DNA of 15,872 bases from Bacteroidales bacterium UBA2030 (lineage in GTDB: Bacteria > Bacteroidota > Bacteroidia > Bacteroidales > TTA-H9): NCBI GenBank assembly GCA_002332755.1, contig DDBO01000114.1:1-15872 (forward strand), in the 5' to 3' direction. A model generated the notes under the pieces. That model had not been told where the DNA came from and did no database searches. It saw nothing but the letters and a program-made list of their open reading frames with translations. The position numbers were made by a program, and so were the translations under genes. Each line of letters begins with the position of its first letter. Position 1 is the first letter of the stretch. This document shows, one piece after another, positions 1 through 7,874 of this stretch.

Positions 1-1197
1 AGTAAAGTTGAGACTATAGTGGTAACCATGAATCTGAGAAGTTTTGGTGCCGACTGGATTCACTCTAAGTTGGAAAGTGTGCTTCAACGCGACATAGTTT
101 TATTGAATCCAGGCCCTAAATTATGGAATCGTTTTCGCATGGGGCTTAAAGCTTATTATAATCCCGGAGAATACAAGCGCAAAGTTTTACTGCAATGGCA
201 TTTTAAAAATGACCATTTAGGGCCTCATGCACCCTACCCGACAGCCCAGGCATGGATAGATGCCCTTGAATCCGGACAGTCAAACCCTTCACTATCAGAC
301 TCTGCATCGTTAAGCCTTGCCCAAACGTTTATAAGGCTTTTTGCCTTTAGAATAGATACCTCTACTAACCCAAGAATCAGGGATTTTGATAAGATAGTAG
401 AACTAGCCCAAAAACGAGGATGGAAACTGGTCTTCAACATACTGTCGGAAAATGTGGAAAAAGCACGCTTGCTTACCGGCGATGCCTTGCCCTCATTGAT
501 GATGCAAAACCGTGACCTTCTGGTGAAACGATATTCACGCATGGGTGCAATAGTTGTGGATAACCTCACAGTGGTAGATTCTTCGTTATTCATAGATAAA
601 AACTGGCCCACTGAGCATTACGCCGAAGCCGGACGCAAGGCCGTAGCACGAAATATCGCCCTCTCCCTTAAAGCTTTTTATCCACAAATTTTCGATGACG
701 TAAAGGAAAGAACACATTTCTATACCGATTTCGAACGCCCAGCCCCGGGTTTCGCCACATACACGACAAGTACACGAAAAGCCCGAAGCGGTACACATGC
801 CATTGCTCTTCACCCGGGCCAACCCTACTCCCCTGCCTTCTACCTCACTGCTAATGACACTGAAATTAGAGGTGCGGCAACCCTTATTGTTTCTGCTTTT
901 TACAGTGGACATGTTATAGACAATCAGATGAAACTGGTAATTTCACTCGAAAACAACCAGGTACGCCAGATGTATAGGGTGGCCTATCCGGAAAACATCA
1001 CCGACAAGGAATGGAATGAGATTTCATACTCGGTTTTACTCAAACCAGGTTTACGGCCAGGTGACTTACTCACCGCCTATTGTTGGTACACAGGCACCGA
1101 CACTGTATTTATCGACGACTTCAATGTTCGTATTATCCCTTCTGATTCAACATGGTTTGATAACTTTGCAAAACTCAAGAATACATCACCTAAGTAA
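1..1197 (+). CDS. SGNH/GDSL-hydrolase-like protein with C-terminal beta-sandwich domain (5' end outside the window)
   Basis: The frame is open from base 1, before the first GTG (19) and ATG (28), so the true start lies upstream and the N-terminal nucleophile block is not visible. The visible part begins with an NLRSFGADW segment (about 31-57). It then has an alpha/beta region ending in NWPTEHYAEAGRKAVARNIA, where the E-H pair (His codon 616-618) fits the DxxH-type catalytic block V of SGNH hydrolases. From about 721 to 1160 follows a beta-rich, carbohydrate-binding-like domain ending in FIDDFNVRI. Family knowledge suggests a periplasmic or surface esterase that adds or removes acyl groups on glycans; the substrate is unknown. 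The stop lies 10 bases before the next start, so it is probably in an operon with the GT-C-like gene. The hydrolase assignment is moderate because the Ser and Gly blocks cannot be seen. Confidence 0.7.
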   Translation, partial: SKVETIVVTMNLRSFGADWIHSKLESVLQRDIVLLNPGPKLWNRFRMGLKAYYNPGEYKRKVLLQWHFKNDHLGPHAPYPTAQAWIDALESGQSNPSLSDSASLSLAQTFIRLFAFRIDTSTNPRIRDFDKIVELAQKRGWKLVFNILSENVEKARLLTGDALPSLMMQNRDLLVKRYSRMGAIVVDNLTVVDSSLFIDKNWPTEHYAEAGRKAVARNIALSLKAFYPQIFDDVKERTHFYTDFERPAPGFATYTTSTRKARSGTHAIALHPGQPYSPAFYLTANDTEIRGAATLIVSAFYSGHVIDNQMKLVISLENNQVRQMYRVAYPENITDKEWNEISYSVLLKPGLRPGDLLTAYCWYTGTDTVFIDDFNVRIIPSDSTWFDNFAKLKNTSPK

Positions 1198-1207
1198 CCT
1201 ACTAACC

Positions 1208-3073
1208 ATGATAAATAAAATTAAAGAGAATCCATCTCTAACTACACTGATTATCATTGCTCTTCTGCTTACCATCATCCGATTTTCTCACCCCCACAAA
1301 AATATTCTCAGCTACGATACTTTTGGTTATTACATCCATCTACCGGCGCGGTATATCTACGATGACCCCGGTATTCGGAATTTTAAATGGGTAGAAGAAA
1401 TCAATAAGATCTACAATAGCACTCCGACTTTTTATCAGTTCTCTGATGGTGCTGATGGACAAAAAGTTATAAGGTTTTACAGGGGAATGTCGTATGTGCT
1501 CATGCCGGCCTTCTGGGCAGGAGACGTTTGGGCTCGCCTGAGCGGTGCTCCTCGGGATGGTTTTTCAACTCCCTACACCACCGCTGTTTGGATTTGGGGC
1601 TTACTGTTGAATTTTGCGGGTTTGTGGTTTTCAAGAAAAATTTTGCTCCGCTATTTCGATGAGTTAACTACAACGGTCACTCTGGTACTGATGTTTTTAG
1701 TATCCAACCTATATTTTTTCATGGGTTACGGCAATGAAATTCCACATGTCCACCTTTTTACTTTACTTGCTTTGCTCATATGGTTTACCATTCGCTGGCA
1801 CGATGCCCCCAACCCAAAGACCGCACTGGCTGCCGGACTGACAGCCGGATTGATTGTTGCATCCAGGCCCAGCGAAGTACTTGTTCTGCTCATTCCCTTG
1901 CTTTGGGGGGTCCACGACAAAGAATCTGCAATAAATAAATTCAATTTACTTTTGAAAAACTGGCCCTCGGTTTTGGCGATGGGGTTCGCTTTTGTCATTC
2001 TTCTCATTCCTCAATTGCTATATTGGAAAGCAGTGGCCGGGCAATGGCTCTTTAATGCCTACAATGACCCCGGCTCTCAGCTTGACTTACGTAATCCGCG
2101 TTTTCTCCACACCCTGCTTGGATTCCGAAAAGGTTGGCTCATTTATTCCCCTGTAATGATATTTTCCCTGTGGGGACTCTGGAAATCCATCAAAGAAAAG
2201 AAAATTTGGGCCAATGGAATTGCAATCTACTTTTTGCTAAATCTTTATCTGATAGCCAGCTTTACCAGCCTTGTGAGCTATGGTTGGAGGGCATTTATTC
2301 AAAGCTACGCTGCTCTTTTACTACCCATGGCACTTTTTGCCAACTATCTGCTCCATTTTCCCAAAGCAAAAAAAATCGCACTAACGGCCTTTCTGATATT
2401 TCTTGGCGTGCTCAATGTTTATCAGGCTATGCAAATCAATATTGGTACCATCCATGGTTCTCGCATGACCCGAGCCTATTACTTTGCTACCCTTTTTAAA
2501 AAATATCCAACTGACAAAGACCAAGAGCTTCTCCTTCCAGAAAGGTCCGTTACAGGAAAAGAAACGCTTAAGCATCCCGGAAGTTTTTTCAATCGCGTTG
2601 TGCGTTTCTACGATTACGAAGTTCCTAATCCTGAATACAACAAATATCTCGATTCCACCCTCTCCTATTCAGGCCGGTTTTCTCTAAAATTAGATTCTAC
2701 CCTTGAATTTCCCCGCGGATTAGAATGCAAATATGGCGACCTAAGCAATCGCTCTTACATCTATATCCGTATTAGCGCAAGGGTATTTCCCGACGCCAGT
2801 GTTTCCGACCTCGATAAATCTCCTTTACTGTTGGTTACCCATGCCGTTAGAAACAACCAGGCATTCAAATATTTTGCGCGTTCTATCTCCGATACCACAT
2901 TACATATTCTGCCCGGCAGGTGGAATTATTTCTGGGCCGAATATATGACTCCTGATGGCATTAAACCTGAAGATGGAATTAAAAGTTATATTTGGTTCCG
3001 AGGAAAAAAAGGTTACCACATCGACGACCTTCGAATTGAAGTTTTTGAACCAATGGAATGCATGGTCCAGTGA
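1208..3073 (+). CDS. polytopic GT-C-like membrane glycosyltransferase with C-terminal extracytoplasmic domain
   Basis: The protein has 621 residues. An in-frame ATG at 1016 would overlap the previous gene by about 180 bases. The ATG at 1208 opens directly into a short basic stretch and a first membrane segment (about residues 11-25), so I chose it. About ten hydrophobic segments span residues 11-410. An acidic SYDTFGYY motif (35-42) lies just after the first segment, where GT-C enzymes (ArnT/PMT-like) carry their catalytic Asp. RPSEVLVLL (220-228) resembles conserved loop-helix motifs of this group. Residues about 466-615 form a soluble beta-rich domain ending in HIDDLRIEVFEP that resembles the C-terminus of the upstream SGNH-like protein. 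The inferred role is transfer of a sugar from a polyprenyl-phosphate donor to an acceptor outside the cytoplasmic membrane. Donor and acceptor are unknown. Confidence 0.75.
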   Translation: MINKIKENPSLTTLIIIALLLTIIRFSHPHKNILSYDTFGYYIHLPARYIYDDPGIRNFKWVEEINKIYNSTPTFYQFSDGADGQKVIRFYRGMSYVLMPAFWAGDVWARLSGAPRDGFSTPYTTAVWIWGLLLNFAGLWFSRKILLRYFDELTTTVTLVLMFLVSNLYFFMGYGNEIPHVHLFTLLALLIWFTIRWHDAPNPKTALAAGLTAGLIVASRPSEVLVLLIPLLWGVHDKESAINKFNLLLKNWPSVLAMGFAFVILLIPQLLYWKAVAGQWLFNAYNDPGSQLDLRNPRFLHTLLGFRKGWLIYSPVMIFSLWGLWKSIKEKKIWANGIAIYFLLNLYLIASFTSLVSYGWRAFIQSYAALLLPMALFANYLLHFPKAKKIALTAFLIFLGVLNVYQAMQINIGTIHGSRMTRAYYFATLFKKYPTDKDQELLLPERSVTGKETLKHPGSFFNRVVRFYDYEVPNPEYNKYLDSTLSYSGRFSLKLDSTLEFPRGLECKYGDLSNRSYIYIRISARVFPDASVSDLDKSPLLLVTHAVRNNQAFKYFARSISDTTLHILPGRWNYFWAEYMTPDGIKPEDGIKSYIWFRGKKGYHIDDLRIEVFEPMECMVQ

Positions 3074-3107
3074 TCTCTCTTTCCGCTGGGAATACCCAAT
3101 GGAATCC

Positions 3108-3115
3108 TATTTTTG
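3108..3115 (+). promoter_or_regulatory. candidate Bacteroidota -7 box (TATTTTTG) inside the operon
   Basis: The octamer matches TAnnTTTG exactly and lies in the 96-base gap between the GT-C-like gene and the GT2 gene, about 55 bases before the GT2 start. No convincing TTTG -33 box is seen at the usual spacing; the closest is TTTC, 24 bases upstream. An AT-rich octamer like this can occur by chance, so confidence is low. Confidence 0.3.
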
Positions 3116-3137
3116 CAGAAAAAAACAATACCTGATA

Positions 3138-3154
3138 GCTAAACGATTTTTAGC
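3138..3154 (+). other. small perfect hairpin before the GT2 start
   Basis: GCTAAA and TTTAGC form a 6-bp perfect stem around a 5-base loop (CGATT), 15 bases before the GT2 ATG. No U-run follows, so it is not a typical terminator. It could affect translation initiation or mRNA processing between the two halves of the operon, but the short stem has modest stability. Confidence 0.25.
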
Positions 3155-3169
3155 AACCCTTTAATCTTT

Positions 3170-4033
3170 ATGGAAAATCTTACAATCTCCGTCATCATCC
3201 CGGCTTATAACGAAGAAACCGGTTTACAAACTACTCTCGAAAAAATTGCCCGGCTTGGTCTTTTCGAACAATACGAGTTTATTGTGGTTGATGATGGTTC
3301 TACCGATAATACAGCACAAGTGGCCGCATCATTTCCCCTCAGGGTCTTCCGTCACGAAACCAACAAAGGGTATGGGGCCGCACTCAAAACGGGCATCCGT
3401 AAAGCTCAGGGAAGCAAAGTAATTTTTATGGATAGCGATGGGCAACACGATCCTGCATTCCTGCCCGAAATGGTTAAAATGCTCGACCATTATGATATGG
3501 TTATTGGAGAAAGAACTGCCGACAGTTTTCAGGTTAAATCACGTTCCGGTGGAAAGAAACTCATTCGTTGGGTAGGAGAATACCTGGTGGAACAAAAGTT
3601 GCCCGATTTCAATTCCGGTTTCCGCGGTTTTCAACGCGACCTCATACTCTCCCTCCTACACATTATGCCTAATGGATTCTCATTTTCAACAACCTCTACC
3701 CTCGCTTTTCTAAAAGAAGGATATACCATCGGCAGATTCCCTATTAAAGTCACAGAGCGCATGGGAAGGGCAAGCACCGTCAAATTTCTCAAAGATGGCC
3801 CCAAAACTTTTCTTCTGTTGTTCAGGCTTACCATGCTGTTCAACCCGCTCAAAGTATTTTTCCCGGGAAGTGTACTGCTTTTCATAACGGGAATGATTTG
3901 GGGCATCCATGGATATACCGTTTTTAGTCGCTTCCCCAATACAGCAACCATATTGATTATAAGTGGTATATTTTTGTTTTTCATTGGTTTACTTGCCGAT
4001 CAAATTTCGGTAATGAACCGTCGCAAATTCTAA
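3170..4033 (+). CDS. family 2 glycosyltransferase, dolichyl/polyprenyl-phosphate sugar synthase-like
   Basis: The protein has 287 residues. It starts with the canonical GT-A fold signature SVIIPAYNEE (7-16), followed by VVDDGSTDNT (39-48), NKGYGAALKTGI (65-76) and the metal-binding FMDSDGQHD (86-94). DFNSGFRGF (146-154) corresponds to a conserved acceptor-side motif of DPM1-like enzymes. Two hydrophobic segments near the C-terminus (about 228-250 and 259-277) should anchor it in the inner membrane with the catalytic domain in the cytoplasm. Enzymes of this type move a sugar from a nucleotide donor to polyprenyl phosphate; the sugar cannot be read from the sequence. It sits between a GT-C-like transferase and a methyltransferase, with 3 bases separating it from the latter. 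The 96-base gap upstream is the largest in this gene block. Confidence 0.9.
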   Translation: MENLTISVIIPAYNEETGLQTTLEKIARLGLFEQYEFIVVDDGSTDNTAQVAASFPLRVFRHETNKGYGAALKTGIRKAQGSKVIFMDSDGQHDPAFLPEMVKMLDHYDMVIGERTADSFQVKSRSGGKKLIRWVGEYLVEQKLPDFNSGFRGFQRDLILSLLHIMPNGFSFSTTSTLAFLKEGYTIGRFPIKVTERMGRASTVKFLKDGPKTFLLLFRLTMLFNPLKVFFPGSVLLFITGMIWGIHGYTVFSRFPNTATILIISGIFLFFIGLLADQISVMNRRKF

Positions 4034-4036
4034 AGG

Positions 4037-4777
4037 ATGAAGCATAACTTCCGCATAAATTCCTGGACAGACAAAGATGTAGAAGCCCATTGGGATCGAG
4101 TAGCCTCCATTTATATTGCTGAAAACCACAAAGTAAAAGACACCCACGATCAGCGGTTCAAGCGTATGCTGGAGCTATTGCCCCCTCTGCCTGAGGGTTC
4201 GGAAGTTTTAAACATTACCAGTCGCGATGGTGAAGCTGCGGTATATATTGAGAGAGCACGGCCAGGAGTAAAAGTTTTGAATGCCGAAATATCTGCCGGG
4301 CTGATGCAGGAAGCCCATCGGCTATGGCCAGGCATAAGGCAGGTAAAAATAGAAACCTATAGCCTACTTCCTTTTGCCGACAAAAGTTTTGACGCCATCG
4401 TAAGCCTCGAGACTCTCGAGCATGCTGCAGAACCTGTTAGATTTTTGCAGGAGCTATACCGGGTCGCCAAACCCGGAGCCACACTTGTACTCAGTTGCCC
4501 TCCGGCCACCAGCGAGTGGCCTTACAGAATTTATACAACCTTGTTTGGAGGTCATGGGGAAGGTCCTCACCGTTTCCCATCATCCAAAGAAGTAAAACAA
4601 ATGATGAAAGAGGCAGGCTGGTTACTCCAGCACCATGAAGGGACTCTACTCTTACCGGTAGGCCCAAACTTTTTAAAAAATTGGGCTGAATGGCTTATTC
4701 GCAAGCTCCAGCGCACCTTTATCAGTGAATTGGGAATCAGACAGTTTTATGTTGCCAAAAAAGAAAATAAATATTGA
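4037..4777 (+). CDS. class I SAM-dependent methyltransferase (Methyltransf_11-like)
   Basis: The protein has 246 residues. The Rossmann core shows a motif I position at 57-66 (VLNITSRDGE), a probable strand-2 acidic residue in LNAEIS (81-86), the PFADKSFDAIVSLETLEH block (112-129), and RVAKPGATLVLSCP (142-155). A GPHRFPSSKEVKQMMKEAGW segment (176-195) is common in methyltransferases of polysaccharide and quinone pathways. Motif I is unusual: the expected DxGxGxG is replaced by N-I-T-S-R-D-G, so SAM binding may be altered. The protein is cytoplasmic with no signal peptide. It begins 3 bases after the GT2 stop, and its 3' end overlaps the next gene. In this context it could methylate a sugar or a lipid-linked intermediate, or, given the altered motif I, have lost activity. 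Confidence 0.8.
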   Translation: MKHNFRINSWTDKDVEAHWDRVASIYIAENHKVKDTHDQRFKRMLELLPPLPEGSEVLNITSRDGEAAVYIERARPGVKVLNAEISAGLMQEAHRLWPGIRQVKIETYSLLPFADKSFDAIVSLETLEHAAEPVRFLQELYRVAKPGATLVLSCPPATSEWPYRIYTTLFGGHGEGPHRFPSSKEVKQMMKEAGWLLQHHEGTLLLPVGPNFLKNWAEWLIRKLQRTFISELGIRQFYVAKKENKY

Positions 4778-6077
4778 AAAAGTCATGCAAAGCCATCTTT
4801 GCAATCGCTGTGGTACCTGCGTAGGACTGAGCGATGGAAAGGTGGTTTTCAGAAACCGTGAAGGTGAATATCGCCCTCAGATAGTGAACCCTTTAAACGA
4901 AAAAGAGGCTGAACTTCTATTGAACGCCTGTTCTGGTCATGAGTTTAATTTCCCCGAATATAACAAGATCTTATTCCCATCGTCACCTCATTACCACCGT
5001 TTTATAGGAAGTTATCGCCGTTTACTTATAGGACATGCGAATGATCCGGAAATAAGAGCCAATGGAGCCAGTGGGGGTATTCTGAGTGCAATTCTCATCT
5101 TCCTGCTCGAAAAAAAGCGCATTGATGGAGTGGTTACCACACGCATGTCGCGCAGCCAACCCTGGCTGACTGAATCCTTTATCGCAACCACCCGGGAAGA
5201 AATCATAGAATCGGCACAAAGCAGGTACATCATTACTTCGGTAAATGAAATTTTGCCGCAGATAGAGAAATTTCAAGGAAGATTGGCTTACGTAGGCCTC
5301 CCCGGCCAGGTACAGTCAATTCGTAAACTTCAGGCCATGGGGCACCCTGCCGTAAAAAACATCCATTTTGTTTTCGGGCCTTTTTACGGAAACACCCTGC
5401 ATTTCTCCTCCATCAAGAGTTTTCTTCGTGCCCATGGAGAAAAAGACTACCAGCGTATTCAAAAGTTGTATTTCCGTTATGGAGAATGGCCAGGGCGTAT
5501 GCGAGTGGAACTCGAAAACGGCAAAGTAATGGAATTGCCCAAGTTTCACGCCAACTACCTTATTCCATTTCATATTCTTAAAAACAGCTTGCTTTGCACC
5601 GACCTTACCAACGAATTCACCGATCTTTCGGGAGGCGATGCCTGGGCTCCGGTGTATGAAGAAAGAGGTAAAGGATTCTCGATGATTATTGTCAGATCGG
5701 GTGCAGCCGAAGCCTTGTTAAATGAAATGATTCAAGGGGATTGGATTACGGCATGGCCTGTGGAGGAAGAAGAGGCTATTCGCATGCACAGCCATGGCTA
5801 CGACCTGAAAAAAAGAGGCACTTTTATCCGGATGCAATTCCGCCGTTGGCTGGGGCTAACCAACCCCGACTATGGATATAAACTAAAAGGATTTCTCTTG
5901 GCACGCTACCTAATGGAAATTATTATCAGCAGCCTTTTTTTAATTCTGGGCACACCCCCGGCCCGCTTCGTCGCCGACCGCATTCCCATGCGTTGGATGG
6001 GTGTAATTTTCGAAACTGCAAGAACCCGATGGAAAAAGGCAACCCATGGGATTAAACGTACCAATCTCGAAGCATGA
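4749..6077 (+). CDS. coenzyme F420 hydrogenase/dehydrogenase beta-subunit (FrhB/FdhB)-family protein, cysteine-depleted
   Basis: With the ATG at 4749 the protein has 442 residues; 4725 (450 residues) and 4785 (430 residues) are alternatives. I prefer 4749 because the helix KINIEKVMQSH before the first cysteines is usual in this family; it gives a 29-base overlap with the methyltransferase. Seen: CNRCGTC (18-24), the GASGG motif (106-110), GLPGQ (183-187) where relatives have a Cys (LPCQ), and C283 followed by DLTNEFTDLSGGDAW (284-299). A hydrophobic stretch (about 388-402) suggests membrane association. Family members bind FAD and Fe-S clusters, and many unstudied homologues occur in capsule and exopolysaccharide loci. 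Several cluster ligands appear missing here: no Cys-Pro follows CNRCGTC, only one Cys remains before the DLTNE block, and LPCQ is LPGQ. The reaction is unknown. Confidence 0.8.
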   Translation: MLPKKKINIEKVMQSHLCNRCGTCVGLSDGKVVFRNREGEYRPQIVNPLNEKEAELLLNACSGHEFNFPEYNKILFPSSPHYHRFIGSYRRLLIGHANDPEIRANGASGGILSAILIFLLEKKRIDGVVTTRMSRSQPWLTESFIATTREEIIESAQSRYIITSVNEILPQIEKFQGRLAYVGLPGQVQSIRKLQAMGHPAVKNIHFVFGPFYGNTLHFSSIKSFLRAHGEKDYQRIQKLYFRYGEWPGRMRVELENGKVMELPKFHANYLIPFHILKNSLLCTDLTNEFTDLSGGDAWAPVYEERGKGFSMIIVRSGAAEALLNEMIQGDWITAWPVEEEEAIRMHSHGYDLKKRGTFIRMQFRRWLGLTNPDYGYKLKGFLLARYLMEIIISSLFLILGTPPARFVADRIPMRWMGVIFETARTRWKKATHGIKRTNLEA

Positions 6078-7054
6078 ATCTTAATATCCTGAAAAAAATA
6101 TTATTAAACCTGCTAAAAGCGGTTGTTGCTACTGGCCTTTTATGGCTAATTGTGGCTCGCACTGGTTTTGCGCTCGACACCTTTGTTGAAGTAATATCAA
6201 AAACTCGCCTGGTTTGGTTCCTACCCAGCCTGCCCGGAGTATTAATTGTATTGTGGATAAAAGCCTGGCGTTGGCATCTGTTGATGCGTAATCAGCATAT
6301 TTTTTTCGCTCAATCAAAATCCTTTATCGCCTATCTAACTTCCTTTTTTATTGGATTGCTTACCCCGGGCAGGTTTGGCGAAATTGTCAAAGTATATTAT
6401 GTTCGCTCTCTTCCCGGTGCTGGACTTTTTAGAAGCTTTCAAACTGTAATTGCCGACAGATTCTACGATCTATATTTCCTCTTTGCCTACGGCATCGTGT
6501 CATATTTCCTCATTTTTAATAATTATTCCTCCATTTCCCTTTTTTCTTCCATTGGAGCAGGCCTCTTGGGGCTCCCTATGCTGTGGCTATTATTAAAATT
6601 CATACAACCCAAAGACCCGTCTAAAAGCTTAATAGGATTTTTGCATGGTTCACTTGCAATGATTACAGGTATGCGATCAGCACACACCTGGTTCATCACC
6701 TTCTTCGCCTATTTGGCTTATTTCGCTCAGTCGTGGCTCATCGCCCGCTCCCTCGATATCTCCATAGATTTCATTTCTCTCTCAGCTATTATGACGCTGA
6801 CAAGTGTTGTCCTTTTACTTCCTGTTACCTGGGCCGGTATGGGAACACGAGAATTTTCGTTGGTAATGCTTATGGCTTTATTTGGTGTATCAAGCGAAAA
6901 AGCAATTGCATTTAGTCTGCTGCAGTTTACTTCCTCATTCCTCGTAGGTGGGCTCACGGGATTGGCTCTTTGGTTTCACTTGCCCATCCCCAAAGAAGAA
7001 TTAAAAAAGGATTACGATTCTATTCTTAAGTTTTTTAGGCGCAACCCGGAATAA
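6074..7054 (+). CDS. lysylphosphatidylglycerol synthase TM region / UPF0104 flippase-like membrane protein
   Basis: The 326-residue integral membrane protein has about eight hydrophobic segments. It carries the two signatures of the PF03706 family: TPGRFGEIVKVYYVR (97-111) and ADRFYDLYFLF (127-137). The soluble transferase domain of true MprF is absent, so it resembles the stand-alone YbhN/AglD-type group often found beside polyprenyl-phosphate glycosyltransferases. Members are suspected of moving lipids or lipid-linked sugars across the membrane, though biochemical proof is limited. Its ATG overlaps the stop of the FrhB-like gene (ATGA, 6074-6077), indicating translational coupling. It is the last gene of the + strand block and faces the convergent DUF1295 gene 19 bases away. 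No clear intrinsic terminator is visible between them. Confidence 0.85.
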   Translation: MNLNILKKILLNLLKAVVATGLLWLIVARTGFALDTFVEVISKTRLVWFLPSLPGVLIVLWIKAWRWHLLMRNQHIFFAQSKSFIAYLTSFFIGLLTPGRFGEIVKVYYVRSLPGAGLFRSFQTVIADRFYDLYFLFAYGIVSYFLIFNNYSSISLFSSIGAGLLGLPMLWLLLKFIQPKDPSKSLIGFLHGSLAMITGMRSAHTWFITFFAYLAYFAQSWLIARSLDISIDFISLSAIMTLTSVVLLLPVTWAGMGTREFSLVMLMALFGVSSEKAIAFSLLQFTSSFLVGGLTGLALWFHLPIPKEELKKDYDSILKFFRRNPE

Positions 7055-7073
7055 TTGATGGAATCCATAGATC

Positions 7074-7874
7074 TCACCTCTTTTTTGGCATTTTGGGAAA
7101 AAATGAAGGGACTTTGAGGATGTAATCAGAATAAGCAGGCTTTTCTTTGCGTAATTTTTCCTCAGTCATTTTTACCCCTGAAATCTTAACCAGAAGCCAG
7201 GTAATAGCTATTGGACTGATGAGCCCAAACCAAAATCCCTGACTGGTTGCTATAAGTCCCATTCCCCACCATATAAGGCTTTCACCAAAATAATTGGGAT
7301 GACGTGTCCAGGCCCATAGCCCTTTATCCAATATTTTCCCTTTATTCAGGGGATTGCGCTTAAAGCGCCAAAGCTGCCAATCGCCTACTGCTTCAAACAA
7401 AAAACCAATTATCCATAAAACAAGCCCAAAGGCTGCTATCCCTGTGCCTAATTTAGCCCCTGAATTCATCCAAATTGCCGTTACCGGTAAGAACACTATC
7501 CACATGATAAATCCCTGAAGCCAGAAAACCTGAAATAAACTCACATACCAATAACGTTCTGATCCATATTTGGCTCTGAATGCCTGATAACGAGGATCCT
7601 CCCCTTTGCCAAAATTCCGAATAAACAAATACGCTGATAATCTTATCCCCCAGACTACCAGTAAACTCAATAACGTCCAGGATAAAATTCCGTGGGGAAG
7701 ACCAAACTTTAGACAACCATAAAAAGCAGAAATCAGGAAGCCCAGGCCCCAAAAGGGATCTACAATACTGGCATTGCGGAGTAGCACGCTTACTGGCCAC
7801 AGCAGGGTCATCATCGTAAGGATGAAACCCAGCAGGGGAAGCCATATTCCCAAAAAATGTTCAGTTGTAATCAC
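7074..7874 (-). CDS. DUF1295 / steroid 5-alpha-reductase-like integral membrane protein
   Basis: The 266-residue protein starts with GTG (complement of 7872-7874) and overlaps the end of the upstream surface-protein gene by four bases (GTGA). The GTG start preserves a complete first membrane helix. Family motifs are clear: SIVDPFWGLGF (36-46), GEDPRYQAFR (91-100), FEAVGDWQLWRFK (160-172) and WAWTRHPNYFGESLIWWG (187-204). The last resembles the NADPH-binding C-terminus of 5-alpha-reductase/ICMT-type enzymes. Six or seven membrane segments are expected. Members are thought to be membrane oxidoreductases or lipid-modifying enzymes, but the bacterial substrate is unestablished. No promoter separates it from the upstream gene, so expression probably depends on that gene's transcript and on reinitiation. 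Confidence 0.87.
   Translation of the reverse strand: MITTEHFLGIWLPLLGFILTMMTLLWPVSVLLRNASIVDPFWGLGFLISAFYGCLKFGLPHGILSWTLLSLLVVWGIRLSAYLFIRNFGKGEDPRYQAFRAKYGSERYWYVSLFQVFWLQGFIMWIVFLPVTAIWMNSGAKLGTGIAAFGLVLWIIGFLFEAVGDWQLWRFKRNPLNKGKILDKGLWAWTRHPNYFGESLIWWGMGLIATSQGFWFGLISPIAITWLLVKISGVKMTEEKLRKEKPAYSDYILKVPSFFPKMPKKR

Noticed and set aside
1016..1207. Earlier in-frame start for the GT-C-like gene
   Set aside because: It would overlap the SGNH-like coding region by about 180 bases and add a non-hydrophobic N-terminus. The ATG at 1208 leads directly into the first membrane helix.
2134..2499. A 121-codon + strand frame inside the GT-C-like gene
   Set aside because: It lies entirely within a well-supported membrane-protein gene in another frame and has no recognisable features.
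2955..3164. A small + strand frame spanning the end of the GT-C-like gene and the gap
   Set aside because: Its first half is a shifted reading of the GT-C-like C-terminus, and the remainder has no family features.
7058..7068. ATGGAATCCAT palindrome between the convergent flippase-like and DUF1295 genes
   Set aside because: A 5-bp stem with a 1-base loop cannot form a stable hairpin; likely chance.
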